A stretch of 33,272 nt of DNA from Bacteroides sp. (GCA_014801945.1 JAAVDF010000003.1:1-33272), one strand, 5' to 3'. Counted from the first letter of the stretch, positions 15,203 through 22,870 are shown. Notes: generated from the letters alone by a model not told the origin. A program made the numbers and translations.

Positions 15203-16846
15203 ATGGACAAGATCATAAAGAATCCGGAGGATAGAAATCTCCAGAAAGAACTCTCGCAGATGAGTCCCTTTGAGATCAAGGGTACGCTTATCAAGCTTGC
15301 CGAGAGAGACGCACAGCGTTCGACAGCAACATTTCTCAACGCCGGGCGTGGCAATCCCAACTGGCTGTTAAGTTTCCCGCGTAAAGCATTCTTCCTTTTG
15401 GGTCAGTTTGCCATGGAGGAGGCTGACCGCAATAAGTTTGACTATGATCTCGGCATTGTGGCCTCACCCACGGAAGGAGGTATGGCCAAACGTTTCGAAG
15501 AGTTTATCGACGCTCATTCGGACGATGTCGCCGGTAAGGTGTTGCGCCATTTCTACACCTACGTCACCGGTGAACTGAAGGCTGACCCGGATGAGTTCGT
15601 CTATGAACTTGTAGATGGTATCATCGGCGATCACTATCCTACGCCTCCGCGCATCCTGAAATATACCGAAATGATCACCCGCGACTACCTGCGCTGGGCA
15701 ATGGGTGGCGGAGATGACAGGACGGAGTATGATCTGTTCGCAACCGAAGGCAGCACGGCAGGTATGTGTTATGTCTTTGACTCGCTCAAGGCAAATTATC
15801 TCCTGAAACCGGGCGATAAGATTGCGCTTCTTACTCCATGTTTCACCCCGTATCTCGAAATCCCCGAACTTTCGGAGTTCGGTCTCGAAATTGTGGAGAT
15901 CAGTGCGAATAAGGTTGAGAAAGACGGCTATCATGACTGGCAATATCCCAAGGAGGAGATCGACAAGCTCCGCGATCCGTCGGTAAAGGTGGTATGCGTG
16001 ACCAATCCGTCCAATCCGCCGAGCGTGTGCCTATCGCCTGATGTGCTCGCCCAGTTTGTGGATGTCGTAAAGAATGATAATCCTGATCTAATGATCATCA
16101 CTGATGATGTGTATGGTACTTTCATCAAGGATTTCAAGTCACTGATGTATGTACTGCCTTACAACACCATCTGCCTGTACTCGTATTCAAAATATTTCGG
16201 AGCTACGGGATGGCGTGTAGCGGCGATGGCACTGCGTCCCGACAACGTGTTTGATGCACGTCTGGCCAAGCTGTCGGCGGAGGAGAAAAAGGCTCTCGAC
16301 AAACGTTACAGCTCACTGACACTGAAGCCCGGTAAGCTGAAATTCATTGACCGTCTTGTGGCCGACAGCCGTCTTGTGGCTCTTAACCATACAGCTGGCC
16401 TTTCAACCCCGCAGCAGATACAGATGGCACTTTTCTCGGCTTTCGCTTATCTGCACCGCGAGGAACTGCAGCCCAAACTGATCTCCATGATCACTCATCG
16501 ACTGGAAAATCTGTGGAGTCCGACAGGCTTCAAACTCTTGCCTGATCCGTATCGCGCAGGTTACTACAGCGAGATCGACATGATGGTGTGGGCTACGAAA
16601 TTCTACGGCGAGGAGTTTGCCGAGTATATGCGTAAGAACTACGAGCCGCTTGACTTCGTGGTGCGTCTTGCCAGTGAGACAGCCATAGTGCTTCTCAACG
16701 GTGATGGTTTTGACGGCCCAGAATGGTCGGTCAGGGTTTCATTAGCCAACCTCGACGACTCGGCCTATCTGAAGATCGGCACGGCTATCCGCCATATCCT
16801 TGACGATTATCATGCCCGCTTCCTTGAATCACTCAAGGGTAAGTGA
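15203..16846 (+). CDS. aspD: Aspartate 4-decarboxylase (bifunctional aspartate aminotransferase/decarboxylase)
   Basis: A 547-residue PLP enzyme converting L-aspartate to L-alanine and CO2. The long form distinguishes it from ordinary fold-I aminotransferases (~400 residues), and its opening (ATFLNAGRGNPNWLLSFPRK) is typical of AspD. The PLP lysine is in YSYSKYFGATGWRVAA (K330), the substrate-binding motif is VCVTNPSNPPSVCLS, and ITDDVYGTF carries the pyridine-contacting region. In many bacteria AspD works with the aspartate:alanine antiporter AspT to generate a proton-motive force, but no antiporter gene lies in this window. The gene ends before a strong bidirectional hairpin. Confidence 0.95.
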   Translation: MDKIIKNPEDRNLQKELSQMSPFEIKGTLIKLAERDAQRSTATFLNAGRGNPNWLLSFPRKAFFLLGQFAMEEADRNKFDYDLGIVASPTEGGMAKRFEEFIDAHSDDVAGKVLRHFYTYVTGELKADPDEFVYELVDGIIGDHYPTPPRILKYTEMITRDYLRWAMGGGDDRTEYDLFATEGSTAGMCYVFDSLKANYLLKPGDKIALLTPCFTPYLEIPELSEFGLEIVEISANKVEKDGYHDWQYPKEEIDKLRDPSVKVVCVTNPSNPPSVCLSPDVLAQFVDVVKNDNPDLMIITDDVYGTFIKDFKSLMYVLPYNTICLYSYSKYFGATGWRVAAMALRPDNVFDARLAKLSAEEKKALDKRYSSLTLKPGKLKFIDRLVADSRLVALNHTAGLSTPQQIQMALFSAFAYLHREELQPKLISMITHRLENLWSPTGFKLLPDPYRAGYYSEIDMMVWATKFYGEEFAEYMRKNYEPLDFVVRLASETAIVLLNGDGFDGPEWSVRVSLANLDDSAYLKIGTAIRHILDDYHARFLESLKGK

Positions 16847-16882
16847 AGTATCCTGTCGATGACATCCTCTCCTCATCCGTAA

Positions 16883-16978
16883 AATAAAAACCAATAACCG
16901 ATTTTTATTCTACTCCCCACGGAATTTCAAAGTATTCCGAAATAAGGGGTTGATAAAAATCGGTTATTGGTTTTTATT
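16883..16978. terminator. Long bidirectional terminator with nested stem
   Basis: A 26-bp perfect inverted repeat (16883-16908 with 16953-16978) has A-rich and T-rich feet on both sides. The 44-base loop contains nested CCCC/GGGG (16915-16918, 16946-16949) and CGGAAT/ATTCCG (16920-16925, 16934-16939) stems. It separates aspD from the convergent fimbrial genes. Confidence 0.88.
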
Positions 16979-16999
16979 ATGAAAAATCTTACGCGTACA

Positions 17000-18079
17000 T
17001 CAAAGATCAGAGACATCCACATCCATTGAATTGCCATCAGATGCCGATCTTGATTTTTCGGAAGCTGCGCCGGGAGGCACTTCGGCCGGGCCGGAGAGAT
17101 TTACTGAATACCTGTAGCGTTTTCCCGAAAGCCATCTGTTGTCAGGCAGTTTGTCACCAAGTCCAAGACGTATCTGTCCGTAGCCGGGATTGTCTCTGGA
17201 CAGGAGACGATAGTCGGTCGATGAATCGGGCCAAGCCGTAGAGCCGTCGGGATTTTCTATGCGGTAATCGATCTCAAGATAGGAGGAGTTGAAATATGCA
17301 TCGAAATCGAACACACCGAGGCGTGAGGGAATGAAAAAATTATATCCCTGATTGTCCGCTTCAAGCGGAGAGTCGAGAACCGGAGTTCCGTTGTCGGAGA
17401 GGAACACGGGAATTCTTGTTGACTGGCCATAGATGTCCCAGCATTCCGAGACCTGCTCCGGAGTGGTCGAGGAGTTAAATCCCTCGGATGGATAGCGGAA
17501 CTGCCCGACATTGCTGACATTGACTATGGTCGCACTCTTTACCCTCACGCTCCCGGAGGGGAGAGAGGAGTGGATAGTGACACCTACCATTGAAAGTGCG
17601 TGATAGAAATGCAAGCGGAGACGACCGGAAGTCTGCCTGACATTGGCCACGCGGCATACGACCAAGTCCTCCTCGCCACCGTTCTGATACTGCAACATGT
17701 CAAGCCACCAAGGATTAGTATTTATGTCGATCGACGCAGGACTGACGGCGGTGAAACACATCGTATTGCCTGTCCAATCAACGGCCGGGGAATAGCTCCA
17801 GCTGTTAATGCCCGTGCGCACCACCTTAACTCCGTTCATTACGTAGGAATACAGGCTGTAATCGTATGCCCATATTCGGAATTCCGGGATATTCTCGGTA
17901 GTGGTTACGTCGGCAGCCCGTGACTGCGGGATGAATGAGGCTGTTTCCGCATCGAAAGAGATCTGTCTCTCCTCCTGCGGGGATGGTGAAAGGGGTTCGT
18001 CAGAAGACGAGCAGGCGGCGACCGCACAGAGTGCCGTCGCCGCCATGAAGCTATATGGTATGCATATAAAGCTCTTCAT
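17000..18079 (-). CDS. Fimbrillin-family lipoprotein (Mfa-like), second copy
   Basis: A 359-residue surface lipoprotein (lipobox CAVAAC, Cys23) of the Bacteroidetes type V pilus family. The N-terminal domain shows ISFDAETASFIPQSRAA followed by FRIWAYDYSLYSYVMNGVKVV and the diagnostic WSYSPAVDWTGNTMCFTAVSP block; LHFYHALSMVGVTIHS is the conserved HALS motif. The C-terminus (GKRYRYSVNLSGP) is the usual last conserved strand, here followed by a ~35-residue Ser-rich extension. Arg54 in PQSRAA could be a trypsin-like maturation site as in FimA (inference). Its ATG overlaps the upstream fimbrillin stop by one base. Major, minor or tip role cannot be told. Confidence 0.88.
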   Translation of the reverse strand: MKSFICIPYSFMAATALCAVAACSSSDEPLSPSPQEERQISFDAETASFIPQSRAADVTTTENIPEFRIWAYDYSLYSYVMNGVKVVRTGINSWSYSPAVDWTGNTMCFTAVSPASIDINTNPWWLDMLQYQNGGEEDLVVCRVANVRQTSGRLRLHFYHALSMVGVTIHSSLPSGSVRVKSATIVNVSNVGQFRYPSEGFNSSTTPEQVSECWDIYGQSTRIPVFLSDNGTPVLDSPLEADNQGYNFFIPSRLGVFDFDAYFNSSYLEIDYRIENPDGSTAWPDSSTDYRLLSRDNPGYGQIRLGLGDKLPDNRWLSGKRYRYSVNLSGPAEVPPGAASEKSRSASDGNSMDVDVSDL

Positions 18080-19116
18080 CAGTTGTTGATTTGCGAGTCA
18101 ATGAAATCAGGATACTCCTCCACGGTCACGTCAAAGTCGATCTTGCTGGAAGTGGCGGGAGCATCGATGTTGAGAGTGTAGCGATAAGCCTTACCAAGCT
18201 GCCATTCCGTGTCGGATGTCTGGTTGGCGTTGAGCGGGAAATAGATGTAGCCGGCTCCGTCGGCAACCACGTCTGCTGTCTCAGGCCAGATCTTCACACC
18301 GGTGTTGCGGTCAAAGATCTCGCAGAGCACGCGGGCGTAGGCACCGGAGTATGACGTACCGCTGATGTCAGACTTCGGAAGAGTCTGCGGGATGGAGAAG
18401 ATATAGCCGGTGGAAAGGAGTTCCTTGGGGGTATCGGTGGCGAGCATCTCCGATCCTTCGAAAATTCGCTTTTCGGCGGGAGTGCTCTGATCGGTCCATT
18501 CACCTGTCACCTGATTGCCGATAGTGGTGGAGTTATCAGGGAAGTTGAACGAACCGACGGTGTTTGTGCCGAGAAGATCAAGAGCCCTCACGTTGACCGA
18601 CAGAGCCTGTTCGCCTGACTTAGCTACGCGGGGACGGAGCTGGAAGCGCACCTGCGACAGTGCATGGCGGAAGTTGATCTGTACGGGAGTGGCCAATGAT
18701 CCGCTTCGGGTCTCACCGATGTTCACCGAGTAGAGAAGGTCGGTAGAGCCACCGTTGATGAATCCCGGAATGTCGGGATTTGATGAGTCTGATTCCGTGG
18801 CGGTACGGATGGCCGGGCTGTAACTGTAGAAGTTAAGTGGAGTTTCAGCCGGCCAGTACATGGTCGGAGAGTAACTCCAGCCGTTTGACGTACGATCTAC
18901 GGTCACGTCACTCATGTAAGGCTTTCCATCGGCAAAAGCCCACACCTTGAAGTCCTGAAGCGAATTGGTCGTTACAACCTGACGTCCGCTGAGAGGAGCG
19001 GAAGCGTTGAAGGATATGATGTTTCCCGATGAGGGAGCGTCTGAATCGTGGTCGGAGCAAGAGGAAAGAGAGAGTGCTACGGTTGCAGCGATTGCGATGT
19101 GTGTAAGAATTTTCAT
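18079..19116 (-). CDS. Fimbrillin-family lipoprotein (Mfa-like), first copy
   Basis: A 345-residue paralogue of the gene that follows it. Lipobox LSLSSC (Cys20), then IISFNASAPLSGRQVVTT, FKVWAFADGKPYMSDVTV, the WSYSPTMYWPAETPLNFYSYSP block, INFRHALSQVRFQL, and the terminal GKAYRYTLNIDAP strand. Arg45 in LSGRQV is the candidate protease-processing site. The C-terminus ends in DFDVTVEEYPDFIDSQINN, close to the usual end of subunits. It lies between the DUF5119 gene (135-base gap) and the second fimbrillin (one-base overlap), and with them forms a small fimbrial locus. The gap may hold its own promoter, but none was identified. Confidence 0.9.
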   Translation of the reverse strand: MKILTHIAIAATVALSLSSCSDHDSDAPSSGNIISFNASAPLSGRQVVTTNSLQDFKVWAFADGKPYMSDVTVDRTSNGWSYSPTMYWPAETPLNFYSYSPAIRTATESDSSNPDIPGFINGGSTDLLYSVNIGETRSGSLATPVQINFRHALSQVRFQLRPRVAKSGEQALSVNVRALDLLGTNTVGSFNFPDNSTTIGNQVTGEWTDQSTPAEKRIFEGSEMLATDTPKELLSTGYIFSIPQTLPKSDISGTSYSGAYARVLCEIFDRNTGVKIWPETADVVADGAGYIYFPLNANQTSDTEWQLGKAYRYTLNIDAPATSSKIDFDVTVEEYPDFIDSQINN

Positions 19117-19251
19117 AGTGTCTGTATGTTTTTGATTGTTAGTGTCTTTATTATATACTCTAATAGGGATACAAATATCATGCCAAAAAGGTTTAGATCT
19201 GACGGCATATTAATAATTTGAGTTTCATTAACGTCCGTTATGGATTTCGTG

Positions 19252-20205
19252 TCAGAGTTCGATGTCGATGAAATCCCAGTCATCGATACCTACGTCAAGA
19301 CCTCCACCACCACCTCCCTCACCCGGTTTGATTTCAGGGAGCGATGGCCCTTTTACGCGGATCACGAGGTTCATTGAGTCGGGAGCTTGGAGTATCTGGT
19401 CGGTTACATCATATAGATATACTTTCCGCTCTCCGTCGGCGAGCCACATATAGACGGCAAGACGGCTATGCGGGGAGTCTGATGCCATGCCGAAACTGGT
19501 GACGGTGGAGGAAAGCGATGATGAGTCAAGCGGCGACATGAAACCACCCATCGAAACCGCAGGCCCTGTCTGCCGTTGTCTGATTGGACTATAGCAGGCT
19601 GTAAGGTCGGAAAGCACGGCATAGTATCTGAGGGCAGATTGGAGATTTGTGATATCTGTCATCTCGATATGATAGTCGCGCGTGATTCGCTTTGGAATAA
19701 AACTCACGGTGTCTGTTGCAACTGTTGATCTAATCTCAATCTCCCGCTTTATGTCACACCACATCCTGTCAGGCTGTCCGTAAAGCTTCTGAGGAGGAAA
19801 GGGAAGCTGTTCAGCAGGTATGTCGCCGATCACGATAGGGGATGTGGAGAATGAAAATTCCGAGATATTGTCGATATCGGAGAAAAGTATGTTTTCTGTG
19901 TCGTTGTTGAACGTTACGGCATCGTATGCGCCTTTTGGCATCCTCACCGTGCCTCCTGCAGGGCGGAAATCACTTCTCCAGTAGCTGCCCGGATCATGAT
20001 CGATCGGATAGAAAAGGTTGGCCATTCCGTCGGGCAGGGTTGTTTCCGTCTGATTCCAGTCATAGTCCACGGCTATCAGAGGATTTTCAATTATCCCGAT
20101 GTCCTCGATGAGTTCCTTGTGGGTGCATCCTGTAAGACATACAGACATCAGCAGGGTCATCAGTGACGATCCTCCGAGGGTGGCTATATGTAGGATGTGA
20201 TGCAT
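19252..20205 (-). CDS. DUF5119 lipoprotein, likely fimbrial anchor or assembly partner
   Basis: A 317-residue lipoprotein (lipobox CLTGC, Cys27). The first half has the DUF5119 pattern: IAVDYDWNQTETTLPDGMANLFYPID, then RPAGGTVRMPKGAYDAVTFNNDTENI. DUF5119 proteins occupy the position of FimB/Mfa2-type anchors upstream of fimbrillins in Bacteroidales, so a role in anchoring or length control of the pilus is inferred from family and location. Near the C-terminus is a Pro/Gly-rich linker with six consecutive glycines (PGEGGGGGGLDVG), then a short acidic-hydrophobic tail (IDDWDFIDIEL). It is the first gene of the fimbrial locus. Confidence 0.85.
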   Translation of the reverse strand: MHHILHIATLGGSSLMTLLMSVCLTGCTHKELIEDIGIIENPLIAVDYDWNQTETTLPDGMANLFYPIDHDPGSYWRSDFRPAGGTVRMPKGAYDAVTFNNDTENILFSDIDNISEFSFSTSPIVIGDIPAEQLPFPPQKLYGQPDRMWCDIKREIEIRSTVATDTVSFIPKRITRDYHIEMTDITNLQSALRYYAVLSDLTACYSPIRQRQTGPAVSMGGFMSPLDSSSLSSTVTSFGMASDSPHSRLAVYMWLADGERKVYLYDVTDQILQAPDSMNLVIRVKGPSLPEIKPGEGGGGGGLDVGIDDWDFIDIEL

Positions 20206-20296
20206 TGTTTATCGTGGCCTTAATGAATGGAGACTTCTTGTTATTTAAACGTTTATGAATAAGGAAAGTTGTAATAAAATATGAGCAGGAAGGCAT

Positions 20297-20349
20297 AAAA
20301 ATCAGATAGGTTGTATGGCTTGAGTTTGTGCGAGCCATACAACCTATCT
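20297..20349 (-). terminator. Terminator of the DUF3127/SSB-like gene
   Basis: A 17-bp perfect stem (20304-20320 with 20333-20349) lies 43 bases past the stop codon. On the minus strand it is followed by TGATTTTTATG, giving a five-T tract. The loop is 12 bases. Confidence 0.85.
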
Positions 20350-20391
20350 AATTTAATTATTCTTTTTCCACCATCCCTGTGGCGCGTGTTA

Positions 20392-20814
20392 TCAGAAGGG
20401 GAGATCGTCGGTAGCCGACGGGCTGAGGTCGGGCACGGGAGGAGCGGGAGCGGCTGCGGGGGCTGCATAGCCTTGCGGCATGTTTTGTGCGGGTCCGTAA
20501 GCAGCGGGTGCACCGTAGGCTGCGGGCTGAGGTGCGGCCATGCCGACGTTGGGATCTTCAGCTTTCCATGCACGCACTTCAACATACCAGCGGCCGTTGT
20601 ATTCACGGCTGTCGATGTCGAAACTGATCTTGACCACCTGTCCTACCTGAAGAGGGTATTGATCGACGCGGTCACCGAAGAAGTTGAAGAATATCTTACG
20701 GGGATATGTCTCCTGTGTTTCAAGTACATATTCACGCTTTTTCCAAGCGTTTCCCTTCTGGGAAGTGCCGCCTACTTCCGGGAGGGCGACAATGATTTTT
20801 CCTGTTACTTCCAT
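20392..20814 (-). CDS. DUF3127 OB-fold protein with SSB-like acidic tip
   Basis: A 140-residue protein. Residues 1-85 match DUF3127, a single-stranded-DNA-binding-like OB domain restricted largely to Bacteroidetes (MEVTGKIIVALPEVGGTSQK, WKKREYVLETQETYPRKIFF, FGDRVDQYPLQVGQVVKISF, YNGRWYVEVRAWK). Residues ~90-130 are a disordered Ala/Pro/Gly/Tyr-rich linker, and the protein ends in ATDDLPF. That ending closely matches the DDIPF tip by which bacterial SSB recruits replication and repair proteins. The layout (OB domain, flexible linker, acidic tip) is that of SSB itself, though this is not the canonical SSB sequence. It is transcribed alone, with a terminator and probable own promoter. Confidence 0.85.
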   Translation of the reverse strand: MEVTGKIIVALPEVGGTSQKGNAWKKREYVLETQETYPRKIFFNFFGDRVDQYPLQVGQVVKISFDIDSREYNGRWYVEVRAWKAEDPNVGMAAPQPAAYGAPAAYGPAQNMPQGYAAPAAAPAPPVPDLSPSATDDLPF

Positions 20815-20917
20815 TTTTGGATATTGAGAGTTTTTTGATTATTCGACTGTGTGGCATCTGATCCGCAGACTGTTTGTATTGCGGGCATTATAGGTCGCCA
20901 AAATCAGAGGCTGACTA

Positions 20918-20925
20918 CAAAAGTA
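20918..20925 (-). promoter_or_regulatory. Probable -7 element for the DUF3127 gene, inside a small palindrome
   Basis: On the minus strand 20918-20925 reads TACTTTTG, a consensus -7, ~100 bases before the start. It is embedded in the palindrome GACTAC-AAAA-GTAGTC (20913-20928). The only TTTG upstream (20949-20952) is at 23 bases, longer than usual. Confidence 0.45.
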
Positions 20926-20994
20926 GTCAAAATTCCCCGACTCTCCAACAAAATCACCCCCTCACTTTTCAACATTCGGCTGGATATTGTAAAA

Positions 20995-21123
20995 TCACAT
21001 CATATCCGGGATGATATTTTTTGCCCATTCATGATGCAGAAATTTTTGCGTAACTGATGTCTTACCAGATCCGTTAGGACCGGCAATAACGATTAGTTCG
21101 GGTTTACGACCGGATTTAACCAT
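20995..21123 (-). pseudogene. Truncated zeta-toxin-like kinase (N-terminal stump)
   Basis: A 42-codon minus-strand reading frame begins MVKSGRKPELIVIAGPNGSG and continues KTSVTQKFLHHEWAKNIIPD before a stop. LIVIAGPNGSGKTS is the Walker A start of Bacteroidetes zeta-toxin-family kinases, normally ~200 residues long; here everything after the first helix is missing. The start codon overlaps the upstream antitoxin-like gene by eight bases, the layout of an intact module. The missing ~150 codons are not found elsewhere in this window. The stump cannot have kinase activity because the substrate site and catalytic Asp/Arg are absent. Confidence 0.8.
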
Positions 21124-21325
21124 TTATGGCACTGTTTATTCTTTCAGCCCATTTGGCAGCTTTTATTTTCGCTCCACAATGTAGCTCTTTGAAGTATTCA
21201 TCAGTAGCCTTTTTTTGACGGATAGAAGCATCCTGAGCAACCTCTTTCATTAATTGCTCAAGCATCTCGTCGCTTGGTTCTTGCCCCGAAGTGAAACGAT
21301 ATGAATTCATTTCTTGTTCCGACAT
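21116..21325 (-). CDS. Small antitoxin-like protein upstream of the zeta stump
   Basis: A 69-residue, mostly helical protein (MSEQEMNSYRFTSGQEPSDE then MLEQLMKEVAQDASIRQKKA, DEYFKELHCGAKIKAAKWAERINSA). Small ORFs with this beginning lie directly upstream of zeta-toxin-family kinases in Bacteroidales, and the eight-base overlap with the truncated kinase supports an antitoxin or partner role. Because the toxin is broken, the gene may be a relic. A -7 element lies at 21350-21357. The DNA is AT-rich compared with flanking core genes. The assignment is contextual. Confidence 0.65.
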   Translation of the reverse strand: MSEQEMNSYRFTSGQEPSDEMLEQLMKEVAQDASIRQKKATDEYFKELHCGAKIKAAKWAERINSAING

Positions 21326-21349
21326 ACCTTATTATGTTATGTTCCATTA

Positions 21350-21380
21350 CAAAGATACAACAAATATTTCATATATTGAA
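21350..21380 (-). promoter_or_regulatory. Promoter of the antitoxin-like gene
   Basis: Minus-strand TATCTTTG at 21350-21357 is a consensus -7. A weak -33 (TTCA, 21377-21380) is 19 bases away. The leader is ~20 bases. Confidence 0.55.
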
Positions 21381-21446
21381 CTAATGGTAACTTATTACAA
21401 AATAAACTGGAAAATTTAATAAATATATAATTTAAGGTTAATTAAC

Positions 21447-21477
21447 TTGACAAAACTACCATCATGTTGTATTTTTG
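21447..21477 (+). promoter_or_regulatory. Promoter of the XRE/S24 repressor gene
   Basis: TATTTTTG at 21470-21477 is a consensus -7. At the -33 position, 19 bases away, is TTGA (part of TTGACA at 21447-21452). This would give a leader of ~130 bases. Confidence 0.6.
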
Positions 21478-21614
21478 TTGGTAAATAGCCAATATGAGGA
21501 TTGCATGGTCCCTGTCTATCTCTGAGTGGTTGTTTTTTTACGATTCGTTTTTAATGGTTTTTTGTTTTTTATTTTTTCCATTATCGTTAATCCTTAATTC
21601 TCCCTCCACTGACT

Positions 21615-22307
21615 ATGAACACTGATTCCCGTCGCACAGAGGCCATCATAGGCCGTGTGCGTTATCTGATGGAACTGCGCCGTATGTCGCAGAGGCAATT
21701 GGCGGCATTGCTCCGGGTGGATGCCTCCAATCTTTCGAAGATACTCAATTGTAAAATTCCTTTTTCGGACGGTATGATAAACCGCATAGTGGCTGATCTC
21801 GGTGTCTCCAAGCAGTGGCTGACCGATGGGGTAGGGCTTCCATTCGACAAGAGTCCTATTGCCAAGGAAATATCCACTGATGCACGTGTGCTCACATCAT
21901 ACAGTCTGCGTGGGACACCTGTCTATGATCTTGACGTGACGGCCGGCTGCCGCAGTCTCGAAGAGCTTTTCGGTGAAGTCAATCCTGTCGGGATGATAGA
22001 CATTCCGGGAATACCTAACGAGGCTAAGATCGTGAAAGTGTATGGCGACAGCATGAAACCGCGCATTATCAATGGTGGCTATGTGGCAATCCGCCGTATA
22101 AAGGATATGCGCAATATATTCTGGGGGCAGATCTATGTGGTGGAATTAGCTGACTTCCGGATGATCAAGTATCTCCGCCGTCATCCTGATCCATCAATGG
22201 TGATTCTCCACAGTGATAATCCTGAATATGACGATATGGATGTGCTCCGCAGCGACATCCGTTCGCTCCACGTCGTGGAAGCGATACTTAACTACGAGAT
22301 AAACTGA
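21615..22307 (+). CDS. XRE-family repressor with S24 (LexA/CI-like) self-cleavage domain
   Basis: A 230-residue transcription factor. Residues ~10-75 form a Cro/CI DNA-binding domain (RMSQRQLAALLRVDASNLSK). Residues ~105-225 form an S24 peptidase domain with catalytic Ser146 in VYGDSMKPR and Lys185 in FRMIKYLRR. An Ala110-Gly111 bond (DVTAGCRS) sits where LexA and CI repressors are cleaved. All elements for RecA-stimulated autoproteolysis are present, so a DNA-damage or stress-controlled switch is likely (inference). No phage genes lie nearby. The last 16 bases overlap the convergent phosphopantetheinyl transferase gene. Confidence 0.88.
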   Translation: MNTDSRRTEAIIGRVRYLMELRRMSQRQLAALLRVDASNLSKILNCKIPFSDGMINRIVADLGVSKQWLTDGVGLPFDKSPIAKEISTDARVLTSYSLRGTPVYDLDVTAGCRSLEELFGEVNPVGMIDIPGIPNEAKIVKVYGDSMKPRIINGGYVAIRRIKDMRNIFWGQIYVVELADFRMIKYLRRHPDPSMVILHSDNPEYDDMDVLRSDIRSLHVVEAILNYEIN

Positions 22308-22870
22308 CCTGCTGCAATGGCCACGCAGATGATCTCTTCGGTGGCCGGAGCGTCGTGGAACGCGAGGTCATACCACTGACCCCTCGCATTGGCTCGTGTG
22401 AAGTCCTGACTGGTGCTTATTTCAGTCAGGCCGAGTCCGGGTGTACGTGCGGCTTTATACACGGCTTCTTTTGCCGTCCAGCATTTCAACAGAAAATTCA
22501 TGGCTGCGCTGGCGGTATTGTCCTCCTCTGTCAGACGCAATTGTTCCGCAGAGTTGAGGAAACGGGAACATACCCGCCGGAGCTGCGGACGCGGACTTTC
22601 GATATCCGCCCCTATAACCTGAGAGTTTTTGCCGACGGCAAGCAGGCATGAGGATGTCGAGTGAGAGAGCGATACGGGGATATCGGTGTATCCGGTAATG
22701 AAGGGTGCGCCGTCAGGGTAATGCGATTTCTTGGCTTCAGGACCGAATGCCGTATGGATGAGGTCGGCTGCGGCCATCTGTTCGCGTTCATGTCGTGTCA
22801 GCGAATCCGGTCCGGATTCTATACCGGTGAGATAGATGGTATAATCATCAGTCTCGATCTGTGTTTTCAT
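22292..22870 (-). CDS. 4'-phosphopantetheinyl transferase superfamily protein
   Basis: A 192-residue enzyme that transfers phosphopantetheine from CoA to a carrier-protein serine. The Sfp-type signature is visible: PVSLSHSTSSCLLAVG (substrate binding), IGADIE (86-91, Mg ligands D89 and E91) and WTAKEAVYKA (131-140, with E135). Length fits the single-chain Sfp/Gsp-like group. It overlaps the upstream gldD by four bases (ATGA) and is the last gene of gldE, gldD, PPTase. Its carrier protein is not in the window. The 3' end overlaps the convergent repressor gene. Confidence 0.92.
   Translation of the reverse strand: MKTQIETDDYTIYLTGIESGPDSLTRHEREQMAAADLIHTAFGPEAKKSHYPDGAPFITGYTDIPVSLSHSTSSCLLAVGKNSQVIGADIESPRPQLRRVCSRFLNSAEQLRLTEEDNTASAAMNFLLKCWTAKEAVYKAARTPGLGLTEISTSQDFTRANARGQWYDLAFHDAPATEEIICVAIAAGQFIS

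Larger units (their letters stand above)
21326..21614. other. AT-rich intergenic region with divergent promoters
   Basis: 289 bases without a gene. Leftward: a -7 reading TATCTTTG on minus (21350-21357), with TTCA at the -33 position. Rightward: the promoter at 21447-21477. A long poly-T-rich leader (~21530-21580) precedes the repressor gene. Confidence 0.6.

Noticed and set aside
17000-20205. A SusC/SusD polysaccharide locus
   Set aside because: No TonB-dependent receptor is present, and the lipoproteins carry fimbrillin and DUF5119 patterns, not SusD repeats.
20815-22307. Prophage remnant
   Set aside because: Only a repressor-like gene and a TA relic are present; no integrase, structural gene or tRNA attachment site was seen.
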